Shown: positions 9,923-20,542 of the stretch, one piece after another
How positions within the stretch are numbered: position 1 is the first letter of the stretch
How the letters are laid out: every line of letters starts with the position of its first letter
Assembly (NCBI RefSeq): GCF_003060825.1
Contig: NZ_CP028922.1
Span: forward strand, 792,501-856,500
DNA: 64,000 nt
Direction: 5' to 3'
DNA from: Paenibacillus sp. CAA11
GTDB lineage: Bacteria > Bacillota > Bacilli > Paenibacillales > Paenibacillaceae
Translations under genes and position numbers: made by a program
Notes under the pieces: model-generated
What the model saw: only the letters and a program-made list of their open reading frames with translations
Databases searched by the model: none
What the model was told of the DNA's origin: nothing

Positions 9923-10423
9923 ATGTCAGCGCAGGTGGCTGTAATTATGGGCAGCAAGTCAGATTGGGAAACGATGGCACATGCTTGTAATGTTCTTGAG
10001 GAGCTTGGGGTTGCCTATGAGAAAAAGGTAGTCTCGGCGCACAGAACACCGGACCTGATGTTTGAATATGCGGAGGGCGCTAGCTCGCGCGGCATCAAGG
10101 TCATCATTGCCGGAGCAGGCGGGGCTGCGCATCTGCCAGGCATGGTTGCGGCCAAGACGCCGCTTCCGGTTATTGGTGTGCCGGTAAAGTCGGCGGCGCT
10201 CAGCGGTCTGGACTCGCTGCTGTCGATTGTACAGATGCCGGGCGGTATTCCGGTGGCGACGGTTGCGATCGGCAAGGCCGGCGCCATCAACGCAGGACTG
10301 CTTGCCGCGCAGATACTCGGAGCCTTCGATGAGGAGCTGATGGGCCGGGTTCAGGCTCGCCGGGACCGCATTCGCGATGAGGTGCTTGAGAGCAGCGACA
10401 GTCTGGGAGATGTGAGCTTATGA
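9923..10423 (+). CDS. purE: N5-carboxyaminoimidazole ribonucleotide mutase
   Basis: A 166-residue class I PurE that converts N5-CAIR (made by PurK) to CAIR. It shows the N-terminal '[14 protein letters not shown]' motif, the '[13 protein letters not shown]' active-site loop with the catalytic His, and '[15 protein letters not shown]'. It is the first gene of the pur operon, under PurR and guanine-riboswitch control, and overlaps purK by four bases (ATGA). Confidence 0.97.
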   Translation: MSAQVAVIMGSKSDWETMAHACNVLEELGVAYEKKVVSAHRTPDLMFEYAEGASSRGIKVIIAGAGGAAHLPGMVAAKTPLPVIGVPVKSAALSGLDSLLSIVQMPGGIPVATVAIGKAGAINAGLLAAQILGAFDEELMGRVQARRDRIRDEVLESSDSLGDVSL

Positions 10424-11595
10424 GCCGCGGCGACTGCGTGCAGCCAGGATCTACGATCGGTGTCCTGGGCGGTGGCCAGCTGGGCCGGATGATGGCACTT
10501 GCCGGCAGCAGCCTCGGTTACCGGTTCGTGACCTTGGACCCGACCAAAGACAGCCCTTGCGGGCAAGTGGCAGAACAGATTGTTGCCGGCTATGCGGACA
10601 AGGAAGCAGCCCGGGAGCTGGCAGCCAAGGCGGATGTGATCACCTACGAATTCGAGAATGTGGATGCTGAGGTAGCAGCGCTGCTAGAGGAGCTCTCACA
10701 GGTGCCTCAGGGTAGTAAGCTGCTGCATACTACGCAGCATCGCCTGCGGGAGAAGCGGGCGATTGAAGCAGCCGATGTGAAGGTAGCTCCGTATGCGGAG
10801 ATTCGCAGCGAAGAGGAGCTTCGCCAGGCAGCCGAGCGCTTGGGACTGCCAAGCGTGCTGAAGACCGCGACGGGCGGCTATGACGGCAAGGGTCAATGGG
10901 TAATCCGCAGCCGGGAAGAGATTCCTGAGGCTTACGCGGCACTTAGCGCGGGCGGGGCAGAGCTGGTGCTGGAACAGTTCATCGCTTTTGACAAAGAGCT
11001 GTCGGTGATTGCGGCTAGAAGCCCGCGCGGTGAGATTAAAACTTTTCCCGTGGCAGAGAATATTCATGTGGACAACATCCTGCATGCTTCGATCGTTCCG
11101 GCGAGAGTGCCGGCTCCGGTGCAGGCTGAAGCAGAGAAGCTGGCTGCAGCGATTGCTGAGTCTATGGGAGCGGTCGGGCTGCTTGCGGTAGAGCTTTTCC
11201 TGACAAGGGATGGGGAGCTGTACGTCAATGAATTGGCACCGCGGCCGCATAATTCGGGACATTACACGATGGAGGCCTGCACGACTTCACAGTTCGAGCA
11301 GCATGTGCGGGCTGTATGCAACCTGCCGCTGGGTGAAGTGAGACTGCTTAGCCCTGTGGTGATGGTTAATGTGTTAGGCGAGCATTTGGAGGAAGTCGTT
11401 CAGCGTGTGGTGTCAGGGATCTGGCAGTCGTCTGGAGAGCAGAGTAAGGCGATCGTGCCAAAGGTTCACCTGTACGGAAAGAGCGGGTCCGCCCCGAAAC
11501 GGAAAATGGGACATATCAATCTGCTGTGTGAGCAAGTGCAAGACGGACTTGATTGGATAGAGCAAACCAAGATATGGAGGAATCAACAAGGATGA
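10420..11595 (+). CDS. purK: N5-carboxyaminoimidazole ribonucleotide synthetase
   Basis: A 391-residue ATP-grasp enzyme that carboxylates AIR with bicarbonate and ATP. Visible are the preATP-grasp Gly-rich loop '[16 protein letters not shown]', the ATP-grasp loop '[14 protein letters not shown]', and the metal-binding segment '[16 protein letters not shown]'. The ATG overlaps the purE stop. Its product feeds PurE, and its own stop overlaps the purB start (ATGA), so the three are probably translationally coupled. Confidence 0.96.
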   Translation: MSRGDCVQPGSTIGVLGGGQLGRMMALAGSSLGYRFVTLDPTKDSPCGQVAEQIVAGYADKEAARELAAKADVITYEFENVDAEVAALLEELSQVPQGSKLLHTTQHRLREKRAIEAADVKVAPYAEIRSEEELRQAAERLGLPSVLKTATGGYDGKGQWVIRSREEIPEAYAALSAGGAELVLEQFIAFDKELSVIAARSPRGEIKTFPVAENIHVDNILHASIVPARVPAPVQAEAEKLAAAIAESMGAVGLLAVELFLTRDGELYVNELAPRPHNSGHYTMEACTTSQFEQHVRAVCNLPLGEVRLLSPVVMVNVLGEHLEEVVQRVVSGIWQSSGEQSKAIVPKVHLYGKSGSAPKRKMGHINLLCEQVQDGLDWIEQTKIWRNQQG

Positions 11596-12890
11596 TTGAA
11601 CGTTATAGCAGACCGGAAATGAGAGCCGTTTGGACGGAGGAAAATAAATTCAAGGCATGGCTTGAAGTGGAGATTTGTGCTTGCGAGGCATGGGCAGAGC
11701 TCGGTGTAATTCCGAAGGAAGATGTGGTGGAGCTGCGCAAGAAGGCGAGCTTCGATATCGACCGGATTTACGAAATTGAGCAGGAGACCCGCCATGATGT
11801 GATCGCTTTTACCCGTGCGGTATCTGAAAGCCTTGGCGCTGAGCGTAAATGGGTACATTATGGGTTAACCTCTACTGACGTGGTAGATACGGCGCTCGGC
11901 TATATCCTGAAGCAGGCTAACGAGATTCTGGAGAAGGATATTCTGAACTTTATCGAGATTTTGAAGGAGAAGGCGCTGGCCTATAAAGATACGCCGATGA
12001 TGGGGCGTACACATGGGGTTCACGCTGAACCGACGACATTCGGGCTGAAGATGGCTTTGTGGTATGAGGAGATGAAGCGTAACCTGGATCGTTTCCGTCA
12101 TGCAGCAAGAGGGGTAGAGTTCGGTAAAATTTCCGGGGCTGTAGGCACTTATGCCAATATTGATCCGTTTGTGGAGCAGTTCGTCTGCGAGAAGCTGGGC
12201 ACATCGCCAGCTCCGATCTCCACCCAGACCCTGCAGCGTGACCGCCACGCCGAATATATGGCTGCACTTGCTCTTGTAGCTACTTCCCTGGACAAGTTCG
12301 CGACTGAGATTCGCGCGCTTCAAAAGAGTGAGTTCCGTGAGGTGGAAGAGGCGTTTGCCAAAGGACAAAAAGGTTCCTCGGCGATGCCGCATAAGCGCAA
12401 TCCGATCGGTTCAGAGAATATTTCCGGCCTATCCCGCGTAATCCGCGGCCATATGGTATCGGCTTATGAGAATGTGACGCTGTGGCATGAGCGCGATATT
12501 TCGCACTCTTCGGTGGAACGCGTGATTTTGCCGGATGCCACAATGCTGCTGAACTATATGTTGAACCGCTTTGGCAATATTGTGAAGAATCTGACGGTAT
12601 TCCCGGAAAATATGAAGCGCAACATGAGCCGCACGTTCGGTGTTCCATTCTCTGGCCGTGTGATGACGAAGCTGATCGACAAGGGCTTCAGCCGTGAGCA
12701 AGCCTACGACACGGTGCAGCCGCGGGCTATGCAAGCTTGGGAGACCCAGCGCCAATTCCGCGAGCTGGTGGAGGAGACGCCGGAAATTACCGCGGTGCTG
12801 AGCAAGGAAGACATAGAGGATGCTTTTAATCCGGCATGGCATTTGAAGCATGTAGATACAATTTTCCGCAAGCTGGGCTTGATTGAATAA
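11592..12890 (+). CDS. purB: adenylosuccinate lyase
   Basis: A 432-residue member of the fumarase/aspartase superfamily that cleaves SAICAR to AICAR and adenylosuccinate to AMP, so it serves two steps. It has the signature '[15 protein letters not shown]' (near 262-276), the catalytic His region '[14 protein letters not shown]', and '[13 protein letters not shown]'. I take the ATG at 11592 ([11 protein letters not shown]) with 'ggagg' 11 nt upstream, rather than an earlier in-frame start inside purK. Confidence 0.97.
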   Translation: MIERYSRPEMRAVWTEENKFKAWLEVEICACEAWAELGVIPKEDVVELRKKASFDIDRIYEIEQETRHDVIAFTRAVSESLGAERKWVHYGLTSTDVVDTALGYILKQANEILEKDILNFIEILKEKALAYKDTPMMGRTHGVHAEPTTFGLKMALWYEEMKRNLDRFRHAARGVEFGKISGAVGTYANIDPFVEQFVCEKLGTSPAPISTQTLQRDRHAEYMAALALVATSLDKFATEIRALQKSEFREVEEAFAKGQKGSSAMPHKRNPIGSENISGLSRVIRGHMVSAYENVTLWHERDISHSSVERVILPDATMLLNYMLNRFGNIVKNLTVFPENMKRNMSRTFGVPFSGRVMTKLIDKGFSREQAYDTVQPRAMQAWETQRQFRELVEETPEITAVLSKEDIEDAFNPAWHLKHVDTIFRKLGLIE

Positions 12891-12933
12891 ACGGGGCACA
12901 CCCGAGTGGAATGGGCGAGGAGGAAGCTAGGCG

Positions 12934-13827
12934 ATGACTTCATCTGCAATTTCTACAGCGAAGGAATTTATCAAGGCACCCTTGTTATATAAAGGCAAAG
13001 TGCGTGAGCTTTATGATTTGGGCGAGCATTACCTGATTGTGGTCACCGACCGGATCTCAGCGTTCGATTATATTCTGGAGCCGGCGGTGCCGGATAAAGG
13101 GAATGTGCTTAATCGGCTGAGCGCCTTCTGGTTCGACCGTACGGCAGAGCTGATCGAGAACCATGTCATTCACACCGATGTCGAGCGGTTAGGCGACCTA
13201 GTCACCAATAAGGAGCTGCTCAAGGACCGGATCATGGTTACTCGCAAAGCTCAGCGAATTGATATCGAGTGTGTCGCCCGCGGCTATGTCACAGGCGGCG
13301 GCTGGCGCCAATATGAGGCCAACGGGGAGATTAACGGCATCAAGCTGCCGGAGGGCCTCCGCAAGAACAGCAAGCTGGAGGAGCCGATCTTCACGCCGGC
13401 TGCGAAGAACGATGTCGGGCATGATGAAGATATTTCGTTCGAGCAGATGAAGGAAATCGTGGGAGCTTCCCTGGCGGTAGAGCTTCGGGAGATGACGCTG
13501 AAGCTGTATGGTTACGCCAGAGACTATTGTGAGTCGAAGGGGATTCTGCTCGCAGACTGCAAGCTGGAATTCGGACTGATTGACGGCAAGCTGATTTTAA
13601 TTGATGAGATTTTCACTCCGGATGCCTCCCGCTTCTGGGCGAAGGAGAACTACGCGCTAGATACGGAGATCGACAGTATGGATAAAGAGCCGGTTCGGAC
13701 CTATTTGGCTAACTCCGATTGGGATAAGAACAGCCAGCCGGCTCCGCTTCCTCCGCTAGTCGTGGAGGAAACCTCACGGCGTTACCGCGAGATTTACTAC
13801 AGGCTGACGGGACAGCAGTTATCCTAA
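12934..13827 (+). CDS. purC: SAICAR synthetase
   Basis: A 297-residue phosphoribosylaminoimidazole-succinocarboxamide synthase that joins aspartate to CAIR with ATP. Key blocks: 'LLYKGKVRELYDLGEH' (Lys-rich ATP loop), 'VTDRISAFDYI', 'ECVARGYVTGGGW' and 'LIDEIFTPDASRFW'. At nearly 300 residues it is the longer form rather than the ~240-residue B. subtilis form. 'gaggagg' lies before the ATG. It sits 43 bp after purB in the operon. Confidence 0.96.
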   Translation: MTSSAISTAKEFIKAPLLYKGKVRELYDLGEHYLIVVTDRISAFDYILEPAVPDKGNVLNRLSAFWFDRTAELIENHVIHTDVERLGDLVTNKELLKDRIMVTRKAQRIDIECVARGYVTGGGWRQYEANGEINGIKLPEGLRKNSKLEEPIFTPAAKNDVGHDEDISFEQMKEIVGASLAVELREMTLKLYGYARDYCESKGILLADCKLEFGLIDGKLILIDEIFTPDASRFWAKENYALDTEIDSMDKEPVRTYLANSDWDKNSQPAPLPPLVVEETSRRYREIYYRLTGQQLS

Positions 13828-13914
13828 TTCCTAACGCATGTGAAAGCTTGGACAGATTGGTTAACAGGCAAGGGCAGCACTTATCCCATTCATTATTAGG
13901 AGGAACAACGGAAC

Positions 13915-14160
13915 ATGATTAAAGCAACGGTCTATGTCACTATTAAGCAAAGCGTACTTGATCCACAGGGAGTTGCCGTTCAAGGCGCTCTGCATTCTAT
14001 GGGCTTCCAGGAGGTAGAATCGCTACGCATTGGCAAATATATGGAGCTCCAGCTGGACACGAATGACCGTGCCGAGGCGGAAGCTCGTGTGAAGACGATG
14101 TGCGAGAAGCTGCTGGCTAACACAGTTGTTGAAGACTATCGCTTTGAATTGGAGGGCTAA
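13915..14160 (+). CDS. purS: FGAM synthase subunit PurS
   Basis: The 81-residue small subunit of the three-part FGAM synthase (PurSQL). It shows '[24 protein letters not shown]' (positions about 6-30) and '[17 protein letters not shown]'-like C-terminal sequence, typical of the family. PurS bridges the glutaminase PurQ and the synthetase PurL. 'taggagg' precedes the ATG. It lies directly before purQ (5-bp gap). Confidence 0.95.
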   Translation: MIKATVYVTIKQSVLDPQGVAVQGALHSMGFQEVESLRIGKYMELQLDTNDRAEAEARVKTMCEKLLANTVVEDYRFELEG

Positions 14161-14165
14161 CCACC

Positions 14166-14855
14166 ATGAAATTTGCAGTACTCGTATTTCCGGGCTCCAA
14201 CTGTGATATTGACTGTTATAAAGCGGTGGAGGATACGCTCGGCGATCCGGTCGATTACGTCTGGCACACGGCGACAGACCTCTCCGCCTATGATTGCATT
14301 CTTGTTCCGGGCGGTTTCTCTTATGGAGACTACCTGCGGTGCGGCGCCATTTCCCGGTTTGCACCGGTGATGGCAGAGGTGGCTAAGGCTGCTGAGCAGG
14401 GAAAATATGTGCTGGGGATCTGCAACGGCTTCCAGATTCTGACCGAGGCCGGCTTGCTGCCAGGGACACTTCGCCGCAACATGTCCCTTAAATTCCGTTG
14501 TCACGACACCGTGCTTCGTGTGGAGAACAACAAGACCCCGTTCACGGCGGACTACGCCGAGGGCGAAGAGATCATAATCCCAATCGCACACGGCGAAGGC
14601 AACTACTATTGTGATGAAGAGACACTGAGTCAGCTAAAGGCGAACAATCAGATTGTATTCCGCTATGTTAATAATCCCAACGGTTCGGTGGAAGATATCG
14701 CGGGGATATCCAATAAGCGCGGCAATGTGATCGGCATGATGCCCCACCCTGAGCGAGCGGTAGATTCGCTGCTGGGATCGGAAGACGGCAAACGCATGTT
14801 TACATCTATTTTGAAAGCTTGGAGGGATCATCATGGCGCAGCAACTGTCCGCTAA
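14166..14855 (+). CDS. purQ: FGAM synthase glutaminase subunit PurQ
   Basis: A 229-residue class I glutamine amidotransferase that supplies ammonia to PurL. The nucleophile Cys lies in '[11 protein letters not shown]' (near 86) and the His/Glu of the triad in '[11 protein letters not shown]' (near 197). The N-terminus '[15 protein letters not shown]' is typical. Its 3' end overlaps purL by 23 bases, implying coupled translation of the two subunits. Confidence 0.97.
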   Translation: MKFAVLVFPGSNCDIDCYKAVEDTLGDPVDYVWHTATDLSAYDCILVPGGFSYGDYLRCGAISRFAPVMAEVAKAAEQGKYVLGICNGFQILTEAGLLPGTLRRNMSLKFRCHDTVLRVENNKTPFTADYAEGEEIIIPIAHGEGNYYCDEETLSQLKANNQIVFRYVNNPNGSVEDIAGISNKRGNVIGMMPHPERAVDSLLGSEDGKRMFTSILKAWRDHHGAATVR

Positions 14856-17076
14856 AGAACCGACGGCGGAGCAAATCGCAAACCAGCAGATCTATAAACA
14901 AATGGGCGTGTCTGACAGCGAGTATGAGCTGATCTGCGGTTTTCTCGACCGTAAACCGAATTATACGGAAATTGGCGTCTTCAGTGTCATGTGGTCCGAG
15001 CACTGTGCTTACAAGAATTCCAAGCCGCTGCTCCGCCGCTTCCCGGTTACAGGCCCTCGGGTTCTAATGGGACCGGGCGAGGGCGCAGGCATTGTGGATA
15101 TTGGCGATAACCAAGCGGTGGTATTCAAGATTGAGAGCCATAACCATCCATCAGCTGTTGAGCCTTATCAAGGCGCAGCAACCGGAGTTGGCGGTATCAT
15201 CCGGGATATTTTCTCCATGGGAGCAAGACCTGTCGCTGTGCTGAATTCCCTGCGTTTTGGAAAGCTGGAGAGCGACCGGGTCAAATATTTGTTCGAGCAT
15301 GTGGTGTCCGGCATTGCAGGATATGGCAATTGTATCGGTATTCCGACGGTTGGCGGAGAGATCACCTTTGACGACAGCTATGACGGGAACCCGCTGGTCA
15401 ATGCAATGTGTGTCGGCTTGATCGACCATGACAAAATTCAGCGCGGGGTCGCTAAGGGCGTGGGGAACCCCGTGTTCTATGTGGGCCCACCAACGGGACG
15501 TGATGGCATTCACGGCGCAACCTTTGCCTCTGAGGAACTGACAGAGGAGTCGGAAGCGAAGCGGACAGCGGTTCAGGTTGGCGATCCTTTTATGGAGAAG
15601 CTGGTGATGGAAGCCTGCCTCGAACTGATCGACAGCGGGATTGTCTTGGGGATTCAGGACATGGGCGCAGCCGGTCTGACCTGCTCGAGCGCGGAGATGG
15701 CGAGTAAGGCGGGCAATGGGCTGGAGCTGTATCTGGACCAGGTTCCGCAGCGTGAGGAAGGCATGACCCCTTATGAAATGATGCTGTCGGAATCGCAGGA
15801 GCGGATGCTGTTTGTCGTCGAGCCGAAGCATGAAGCACAGGCGCAGGAAATCTTTGACCGCTGGGGCGTGATCTGCGCCAAGGTGGGCAAGGTTACCGAT
15901 GATGGCCGCTTGAAGCTGTTCCATCACGGTGAAGTAGTCGGCGATATGCCGGTGACCGCACTCGTGGACGAGTGCCCGATCTACAATAAGCCGTCGGCTG
16001 TGCCGGCGTATTATGAAGCGAATGCGAAGGTGGATACGCTTCATTACCCGGAAGTCACCGATCTGGGCGAAGCGCTTGAGCAGGTGCTTTCTTCTCCTAC
16101 AGTAGCCAGCAAAGCCTGGGTATATGAGCAGTACGACTACATGGTGCGTACAAGCACCGCAGTCCGTCCCGGCTCTGACGCCGCCGTTGTGACCATCCGC
16201 GGCACACGCAAGGGCCTTGCGATGACGACAGACTGCAACGGTCGCTATGTGTATCTTGACCCTGAAGTGGGCGGGAAAATTGCAGTCAGTGAAGCGGCGC
16301 GGAACATCGTCTGCTCCGGTGCTGAGCCGCTGGCGATTACGGATAACCTGAACTTTGGCAGCCCGGAGAAGCCGGATATTTTCTGGCAGATGGAAAAAGC
16401 CGTAGACGGCATGGCGGAAGCCTGCCGGGTGCTGGAGGCTCCAGTGATCGGAGGGAACGTCAGCTTGTACAATGAAAACGCCAAGGGTGCGATTTATCCA
16501 ACACCTGTTGTGGGCATGGTCGGATTGGTTCATGATGTGGACCACATTACGACTCAAGCCTTTAAACAGGAAGGGGATGTGATCTTCCTGCTTGGCGAGA
16601 CCAAAGCTGAGCTTGGTGGCAGTGAATTTCAATCCGTCGTTCATGGAGTAGCGGAAGGACGTCCGCCGGAGCTTGATCTCGGCACGGAGAAGAAGCTTCT
16701 CAGCGCGGTGCTCGGTGCCATTCAACAAGGGCTTGTGGCTTCCGCGCATGATTTGTCGGAAGGCGGCCTGGCTGTAGCGCTGGCTGAATCCTGCATCAGC
16801 GGGAACATCGGGGCCCAGGTGAGCCTGGAGACAGCACTCCGCCCGGATGTCGCGCTATTCAGCGAATCGCAGTCGCGGATTCTGTTGTCTGCTTCCGAGG
16901 AGAAGGCAGCCCAGCTTGAACAATATTTGAAGGACAGCGAAGTACCTGTAACGAAGATCGGACGTGTGGCAGGCAAGACCCTGGAGATCGACATCAACCG
17001 TGCTTCGGCTGTAAACAAATCCGTGGAAGGCCTGAAGCAAACTTGGGAGGAAGTTATTCCATGTCTGATGAAGTAA
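14833..17076 (+). CDS. purL: FGAM synthase synthetase subunit PurL
   Basis: A 747-residue protein that converts FGAR plus PurQ-derived ammonia to FGAM with ATP. This is the small PurL form that needs PurS and PurQ, shorter than the ~1300-residue fused enzyme. Visible motifs: '[17 protein letters not shown]', '[20 protein letters not shown]', '[17 protein letters not shown]' and '[16 protein letters not shown]', i.e. two AIRS-like halves. The start overlaps purQ and the end overlaps purF by 16 bases. A 532-codon reading frame on the opposite strand is a shadow. Confidence 0.97.
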   Translation: MAQQLSAKEPTAEQIANQQIYKQMGVSDSEYELICGFLDRKPNYTEIGVFSVMWSEHCAYKNSKPLLRRFPVTGPRVLMGPGEGAGIVDIGDNQAVVFKIESHNHPSAVEPYQGAATGVGGIIRDIFSMGARPVAVLNSLRFGKLESDRVKYLFEHVVSGIAGYGNCIGIPTVGGEITFDDSYDGNPLVNAMCVGLIDHDKIQRGVAKGVGNPVFYVGPPTGRDGIHGATFASEELTEESEAKRTAVQVGDPFMEKLVMEACLELIDSGIVLGIQDMGAAGLTCSSAEMASKAGNGLELYLDQVPQREEGMTPYEMMLSESQERMLFVVEPKHEAQAQEIFDRWGVICAKVGKVTDDGRLKLFHHGEVVGDMPVTALVDECPIYNKPSAVPAYYEANAKVDTLHYPEVTDLGEALEQVLSSPTVASKAWVYEQYDYMVRTSTAVRPGSDAAVVTIRGTRKGLAMTTDCNGRYVYLDPEVGGKIAVSEAARNIVCSGAEPLAITDNLNFGSPEKPDIFWQMEKAVDGMAEACRVLEAPVIGGNVSLYNENAKGAIYPTPVVGMVGLVHDVDHITTQAFKQEGDVIFLLGETKAELGGSEFQSVVHGVAEGRPPELDLGTEKKLLSAVLGAIQQGLVASAHDLSEGGLAVALAESCISGNIGAQVSLETALRPDVALFSESQSRILLSASEEKAAQLEQYLKDSEVPVTKIGRVAGKTLEIDINRASAVNKSVEGLKQTWEEVIPCLMK

Positions 17077-18530
17077 CGTTTTGGACTGGCGATTATTATA
17101 ACCAAGGGACGGGCCCTAACGATATATTCGATACGCTTAAAGAGGAATGCGGCGTCTTCGGTGTCTTCGGACATCCGGAGGCCGCCTCCTTGTCTTATTA
17201 TGGACTTCATGCTCTGCAGCACCGCGGGGAGGAGAGCGCAGGTATGTGTGTGACCGGCTCGGGCGGGTTCAACTATCACCGGGGTATGGGACTGGTCAAA
17301 GAGGTCTTCGACAAGGACCGTCTGGCCTCGCTCAAGGGAGAACGCTCCATTGGGCATGTGCGCTACTCGACAAGCGGCGACAGCCGATTAACCAATGCGC
17401 AGCCGCTCGTGTTCAAATACCGTGACGGTGATCTCGCAGTTGCCACGAACGGTAATATTGTGAACGCCCCGAAGATTCGGCGCGAGCTGGAGCAGGGCGG
17501 GTCGATCTTCCAGACTACCAGCGACACCGAGGTGGTCGCCCATCTGATCGCCCGTTCGCCGAAGCCGCTGGTGGAAGCGGCTAAGGATGCCTTTCGCCAA
17601 ATTGTCGGCGGCTTTGCCTTTCTGCTGCTGACTAATGATAAGCTGATTGTCGCCTGTGATCCCAACGGCCTGCGGCCGCTGACCATGGGCCGCCTTGGGG
17701 ACGCTTATCTGTTCTCTTCGGAGACATGCGCCTTTGAAGTAATTGGGGCAGAGACGATCCGTGACATTCAGCCTGGCGAACTGCTGATCTTGGATGCGGA
17801 GGGCCTGCATGAGGACCGGTTCGCTGAATCTCAGCGTAAGGCACTGTGCGCGATGGAGTACATTTACTTTGCCCGGCCGGATAGTGATATGAACGGTTCC
17901 AATCTGCACTCCTCCCGCAAGCGGATGGGTCAGCGGATGGCGATGGAAGCGTTCGTGGATGCGGATGTGGTTACTGGAGTGCCGGATTCCAGCATTTCGG
18001 CAGCGATCGGCTATGCGGAGCAGACCGGAATACCTTATGAGCTTGGGTTGATTAAGAACAAGTACACGGGCAGAACCTTCATTCAGCCCAGCCAGGAGCT
18101 GCGGGAGCAAGGGGTGAAGATGAAGCTTAGCGCGGTTCGCCGTGTGGTGGAAGGCAAGCGTGTTGTGATGATCGATGATTCGATCGTTCGCGGAACGACC
18201 TCGCGCCGGATTGTGAATTTGCTGCGGGAAGCTGGGGCTACCGAAGTTCATGTGCGGATCACTTCACCTCCTTTCAAAAATCCCTGCTTCTACGGCATCG
18301 ACACGCCGGATCGGCGCGAGCTGATTGCCTCATCGAAGTCTGTGGAGGAGATCTGCCGCGAAATTAATGCGGACTCCTTGTCATTCTTAAGCTCTGAGGG
18401 ATTGATTGAAGCGGTCGGCGGAGACAATGTTAAAGATTATAAAGGCGGGCTGTGCATGGCTTGCTTTGACAATGACTATCCAACACGTACCGATTTCGGG
18501 GGCGAGGAGCAATTTGGCTGCGGTTGCTGA
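17061..18530 (+). CDS. purF: amidophosphoribosyltransferase
   Basis: A 489-residue enzyme making 5-phosphoribosylamine from PRPP and glutamine, the committed step. A propeptide of 29 residues precedes the N-terminal nucleophile Cys30 ('[15 protein letters not shown]'), so it should be self-processed. The PRPP loop is '[16 protein letters not shown]'. Cysteines near the C-terminus ('[10 protein letters not shown]', '[12 protein letters not shown]') fit the [4Fe-4S] form of B. subtilis PurF, whose cluster is linked to oxygen-dependent inactivation. I choose the ATG at 17061, 10 nt after 'gggagg', rather than the TTG at 17043. Confidence 0.97.
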   Translation: MSDEVTFWTGDYYNQGTGPNDIFDTLKEECGVFGVFGHPEAASLSYYGLHALQHRGEESAGMCVTGSGGFNYHRGMGLVKEVFDKDRLASLKGERSIGHVRYSTSGDSRLTNAQPLVFKYRDGDLAVATNGNIVNAPKIRRELEQGGSIFQTTSDTEVVAHLIARSPKPLVEAAKDAFRQIVGGFAFLLLTNDKLIVACDPNGLRPLTMGRLGDAYLFSSETCAFEVIGAETIRDIQPGELLILDAEGLHEDRFAESQRKALCAMEYIYFARPDSDMNGSNLHSSRKRMGQRMAMEAFVDADVVTGVPDSSISAAIGYAEQTGIPYELGLIKNKYTGRTFIQPSQELREQGVKMKLSAVRRVVEGKRVVMIDDSIVRGTTSRRIVNLLREAGATEVHVRITSPPFKNPCFYGIDTPDRRELIASSKSVEEICREINADSLSFLSSEGLIEAVGGDNVKDYKGGLCMACFDNDYPTRTDFGGEEQFGCGC

Positions 18531-18671
18531 TCAGGTGATGTCAGCGGCAATCCGTGTGCAGCGGGTGTTGCCTCGTCTGCCGTTAGACCTTGATTAAGGC
18601 TATTAACTTTTCATCCACTTAAATGAGATATGGAATAAACAATAGATGTATAAAAGGGAGAGTGTCCTTAC

Positions 18672-19715
18672 GTGTCCGAAGCATACAAGAAGGCCGGTGT
18701 AGATATCGCAGCGGGGAATGAAGCGGTTGAACGGATGAAGAAGCATGTAAAACGGACGTTCCGTCCGGAAGTCATGACTGACCTGGGCGGTTTCGGCGCG
18801 TTGTTCGGCTTGAACAAAGATAAATATGAGGAGCCGGTCCTCGTCTCGGGAACCGATGGAGTCGGCACAAAGCTGAAGCTGGCGTTCGCTATGGATAAGC
18901 ACGATACGATCGGAATTGATGCCGTGGCCATGTGCGTGAATGATATTGTCGTTCAAGGCGCTGAGCCGTTGTTTTTTCTAGATTATCTGGCTTGTGACAA
19001 GGTAATTCCGACGAAGATTGAAGCGATTGTATCCGGGATTGCCGAAGGGTGTGCCGAGTCCGGCTGTGCTCTGATCGGCGGGGAAACGGCTGAAATGCCA
19101 GGGATGTATGCGGAAGGTGAGTATGACATCGCCGGGTTTACTGTAGGTGTGGTGGATAAGAGCAAGATCATTAATGGAGCTTCCATTACTGCAGGAGATA
19201 CGGTGATCGGTCTTGCTTCAAGCGGTGTGCACAGCAATGGATTCTCCTTGGTTCGGAAGCTGCTGCTGGAGCAGGCTGGTTATGATCTGAAGGATGCTCT
19301 TCCCGAACTCGGGAATGCCCGGCTGGGTGATGTGCTACTAGAGCCAACCAAGCTGTATGTGAAGCCGGTGCTCTCCCTGCTGGAGAAGGTCGAAGTGAAG
19401 GGAATGGCCCATATTACCGGCGGTGGATTCATTGAGAACATTCCACGCGTGCTTCCAGAAGGGGTTAATGTCGATATTGAATACGGCTCCTGGCCGATTC
19501 TGCCGATCTTCCAGCTGCTGCAGGAGAAGGGCTCCGTGTCTAATCGTGACATGTTCACTACCTTTAATATGGGGATCGGGCTGGTGATCATCGTATCAGA
19601 AGGCCAAGCAGAGGCTGCTCTAACCTCGCTGCGCGCAAGCGGTGAGACGCCTTATGTTATCGGAAAAGTAACGCCAGGCTCATGTGAAGTGACATTTACA
19701 GGAGCTGAGGTCTGA
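18672..19715 (+). CDS. purM: AIR synthetase (phosphoribosylformylglycinamidine cyclo-ligase)
   Basis: A 347-residue AIRS enzyme closing FGAM to AIR with ATP. Motifs: '[19 protein letters not shown]' at the start, '[15 protein letters not shown]', '[23 protein letters not shown]', '[11 protein letters not shown]' and '[16 protein letters not shown]'. GTG start with 'gggag' upstream. It is 141 bp from purF with no hairpin terminator between them. Confidence 0.96.
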   Translation: MSEAYKKAGVDIAAGNEAVERMKKHVKRTFRPEVMTDLGGFGALFGLNKDKYEEPVLVSGTDGVGTKLKLAFAMDKHDTIGIDAVAMCVNDIVVQGAEPLFFLDYLACDKVIPTKIEAIVSGIAEGCAESGCALIGGETAEMPGMYAEGEYDIAGFTVGVVDKSKIINGASITAGDTVIGLASSGVHSNGFSLVRKLLLEQAGYDLKDALPELGNARLGDVLLEPTKLYVKPVLSLLEKVEVKGMAHITGGGFIENIPRVLPEGVNVDIEYGSWPILPIFQLLQEKGSVSNRDMFTTFNMGIGLVIIVSEGQAEAALTSLRASGETPYVIGKVTPGSCEVTFTGAEV

Positions 19716-20344
19716 TGTCTGTGCTGCGGATTGCGGTGTTCGCATCCGGTCAGGGCAGCAACTTCCAGGCGCTGGTGGATGCAGCCAGAGAGGGGCTTCT
19801 CGGGGCTGCCGAGGTGTCGCTGCTTGTCTGCGACAAGCCGGAGGCGCCTGTGGTGAAGCGGGCCGAAGCTGCCGGAATCGACACCTTTCTGTTCCGGCCC
19901 AAGGACTATGGCAGCCGCGAGGAATACGAGCGGGAGATTGCCGCGAAGCTTGCTGAACGCGGCGTGCAGCTGATCGTCCTAGCCGGATATATGCGGCTGT
20001 TGACGACTGTGCTTGTGGAGCCGTATGCAGGACGGATGATCAATATTCATCCGTCCCTGCTGCCGGCGTTCCCGGGCCGCGATGCAATCGGCCAAGCGCT
20101 CGAGTACGGCGTGAAGGTGACCGGGATCACCGTCCATTTTGTGGACGGGGGAATGGACACCGGAGCCGTCATCGCGCAGCAGGCCGTGGAGATTCGAGAA
20201 GACGAGAGCCGGGAGGCGCTCGAAGCACGGATTCATGCGGCCGAGATGGAGCTGTATCCGCGTGTGGTGTCGTGGTTTGCCGATGGCCGGATTACTTTGA
20301 ATGACCGAAATGTATCGATAGTAAGCGGGAACAGCTGGAAATAG
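19715..20344 (+). CDS. purN: GAR transformylase (10-formyl-THF dependent)
   Basis: A 209-residue phosphoribosylglycinamide formyltransferase. The N-terminal 'RIAVFASGQGSNFQALVDA' is the phosphate-binding loop. The catalytic Asn-His-Asp set is in 'INIHPSLLPAFPG' and 'VDGGMDTGAVIAQ'. The ATG overlaps the last base of the purM stop codon (TGATG), so translation is coupled. Confidence 0.96.
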   Translation: MSVLRIAVFASGQGSNFQALVDAAREGLLGAAEVSLLVCDKPEAPVVKRAEAAGIDTFLFRPKDYGSREEYEREIAAKLAERGVQLIVLAGYMRLLTTVLVEPYAGRMINIHPSLLPAFPGRDAIGQALEYGVKVTGITVHFVDGGMDTGAVIAQQAVEIREDESREALEARIHAAEMELYPRVVSWFADGRITLNDRNVSIVSGNSWK

Positions 20345-20542
20345 CGTATTAGCGCAAATTATTGTCCCGACCTACAGCAGACGCGTGCTCATTCGATATT
20401 TCCCGAGAAATATATTGTCGCATGCGGCGGGATCAGCGTTTGCTGTCGATGTAGTGATCTGTCGGAAGTCCGGAGAGGCGGGGCGTAGAGCGAGGCTTCA
20501 CAAGAGAGTCTATTCTTCGTAAAACTTTTAGGAGGAGTTATA

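Noticed and set aside
10696-11262. 188-codon minus-strand frame
   Set aside because: Antisense to purK with no ribosome binding site or recognisable domain.
15151-16749. A 532-codon open frame on the minus strand
   Set aside because: It is antisense to purL, which has all family motifs; the translation is His/Arg-rich as expected of a shadow frame in GC-rich coding DNA.
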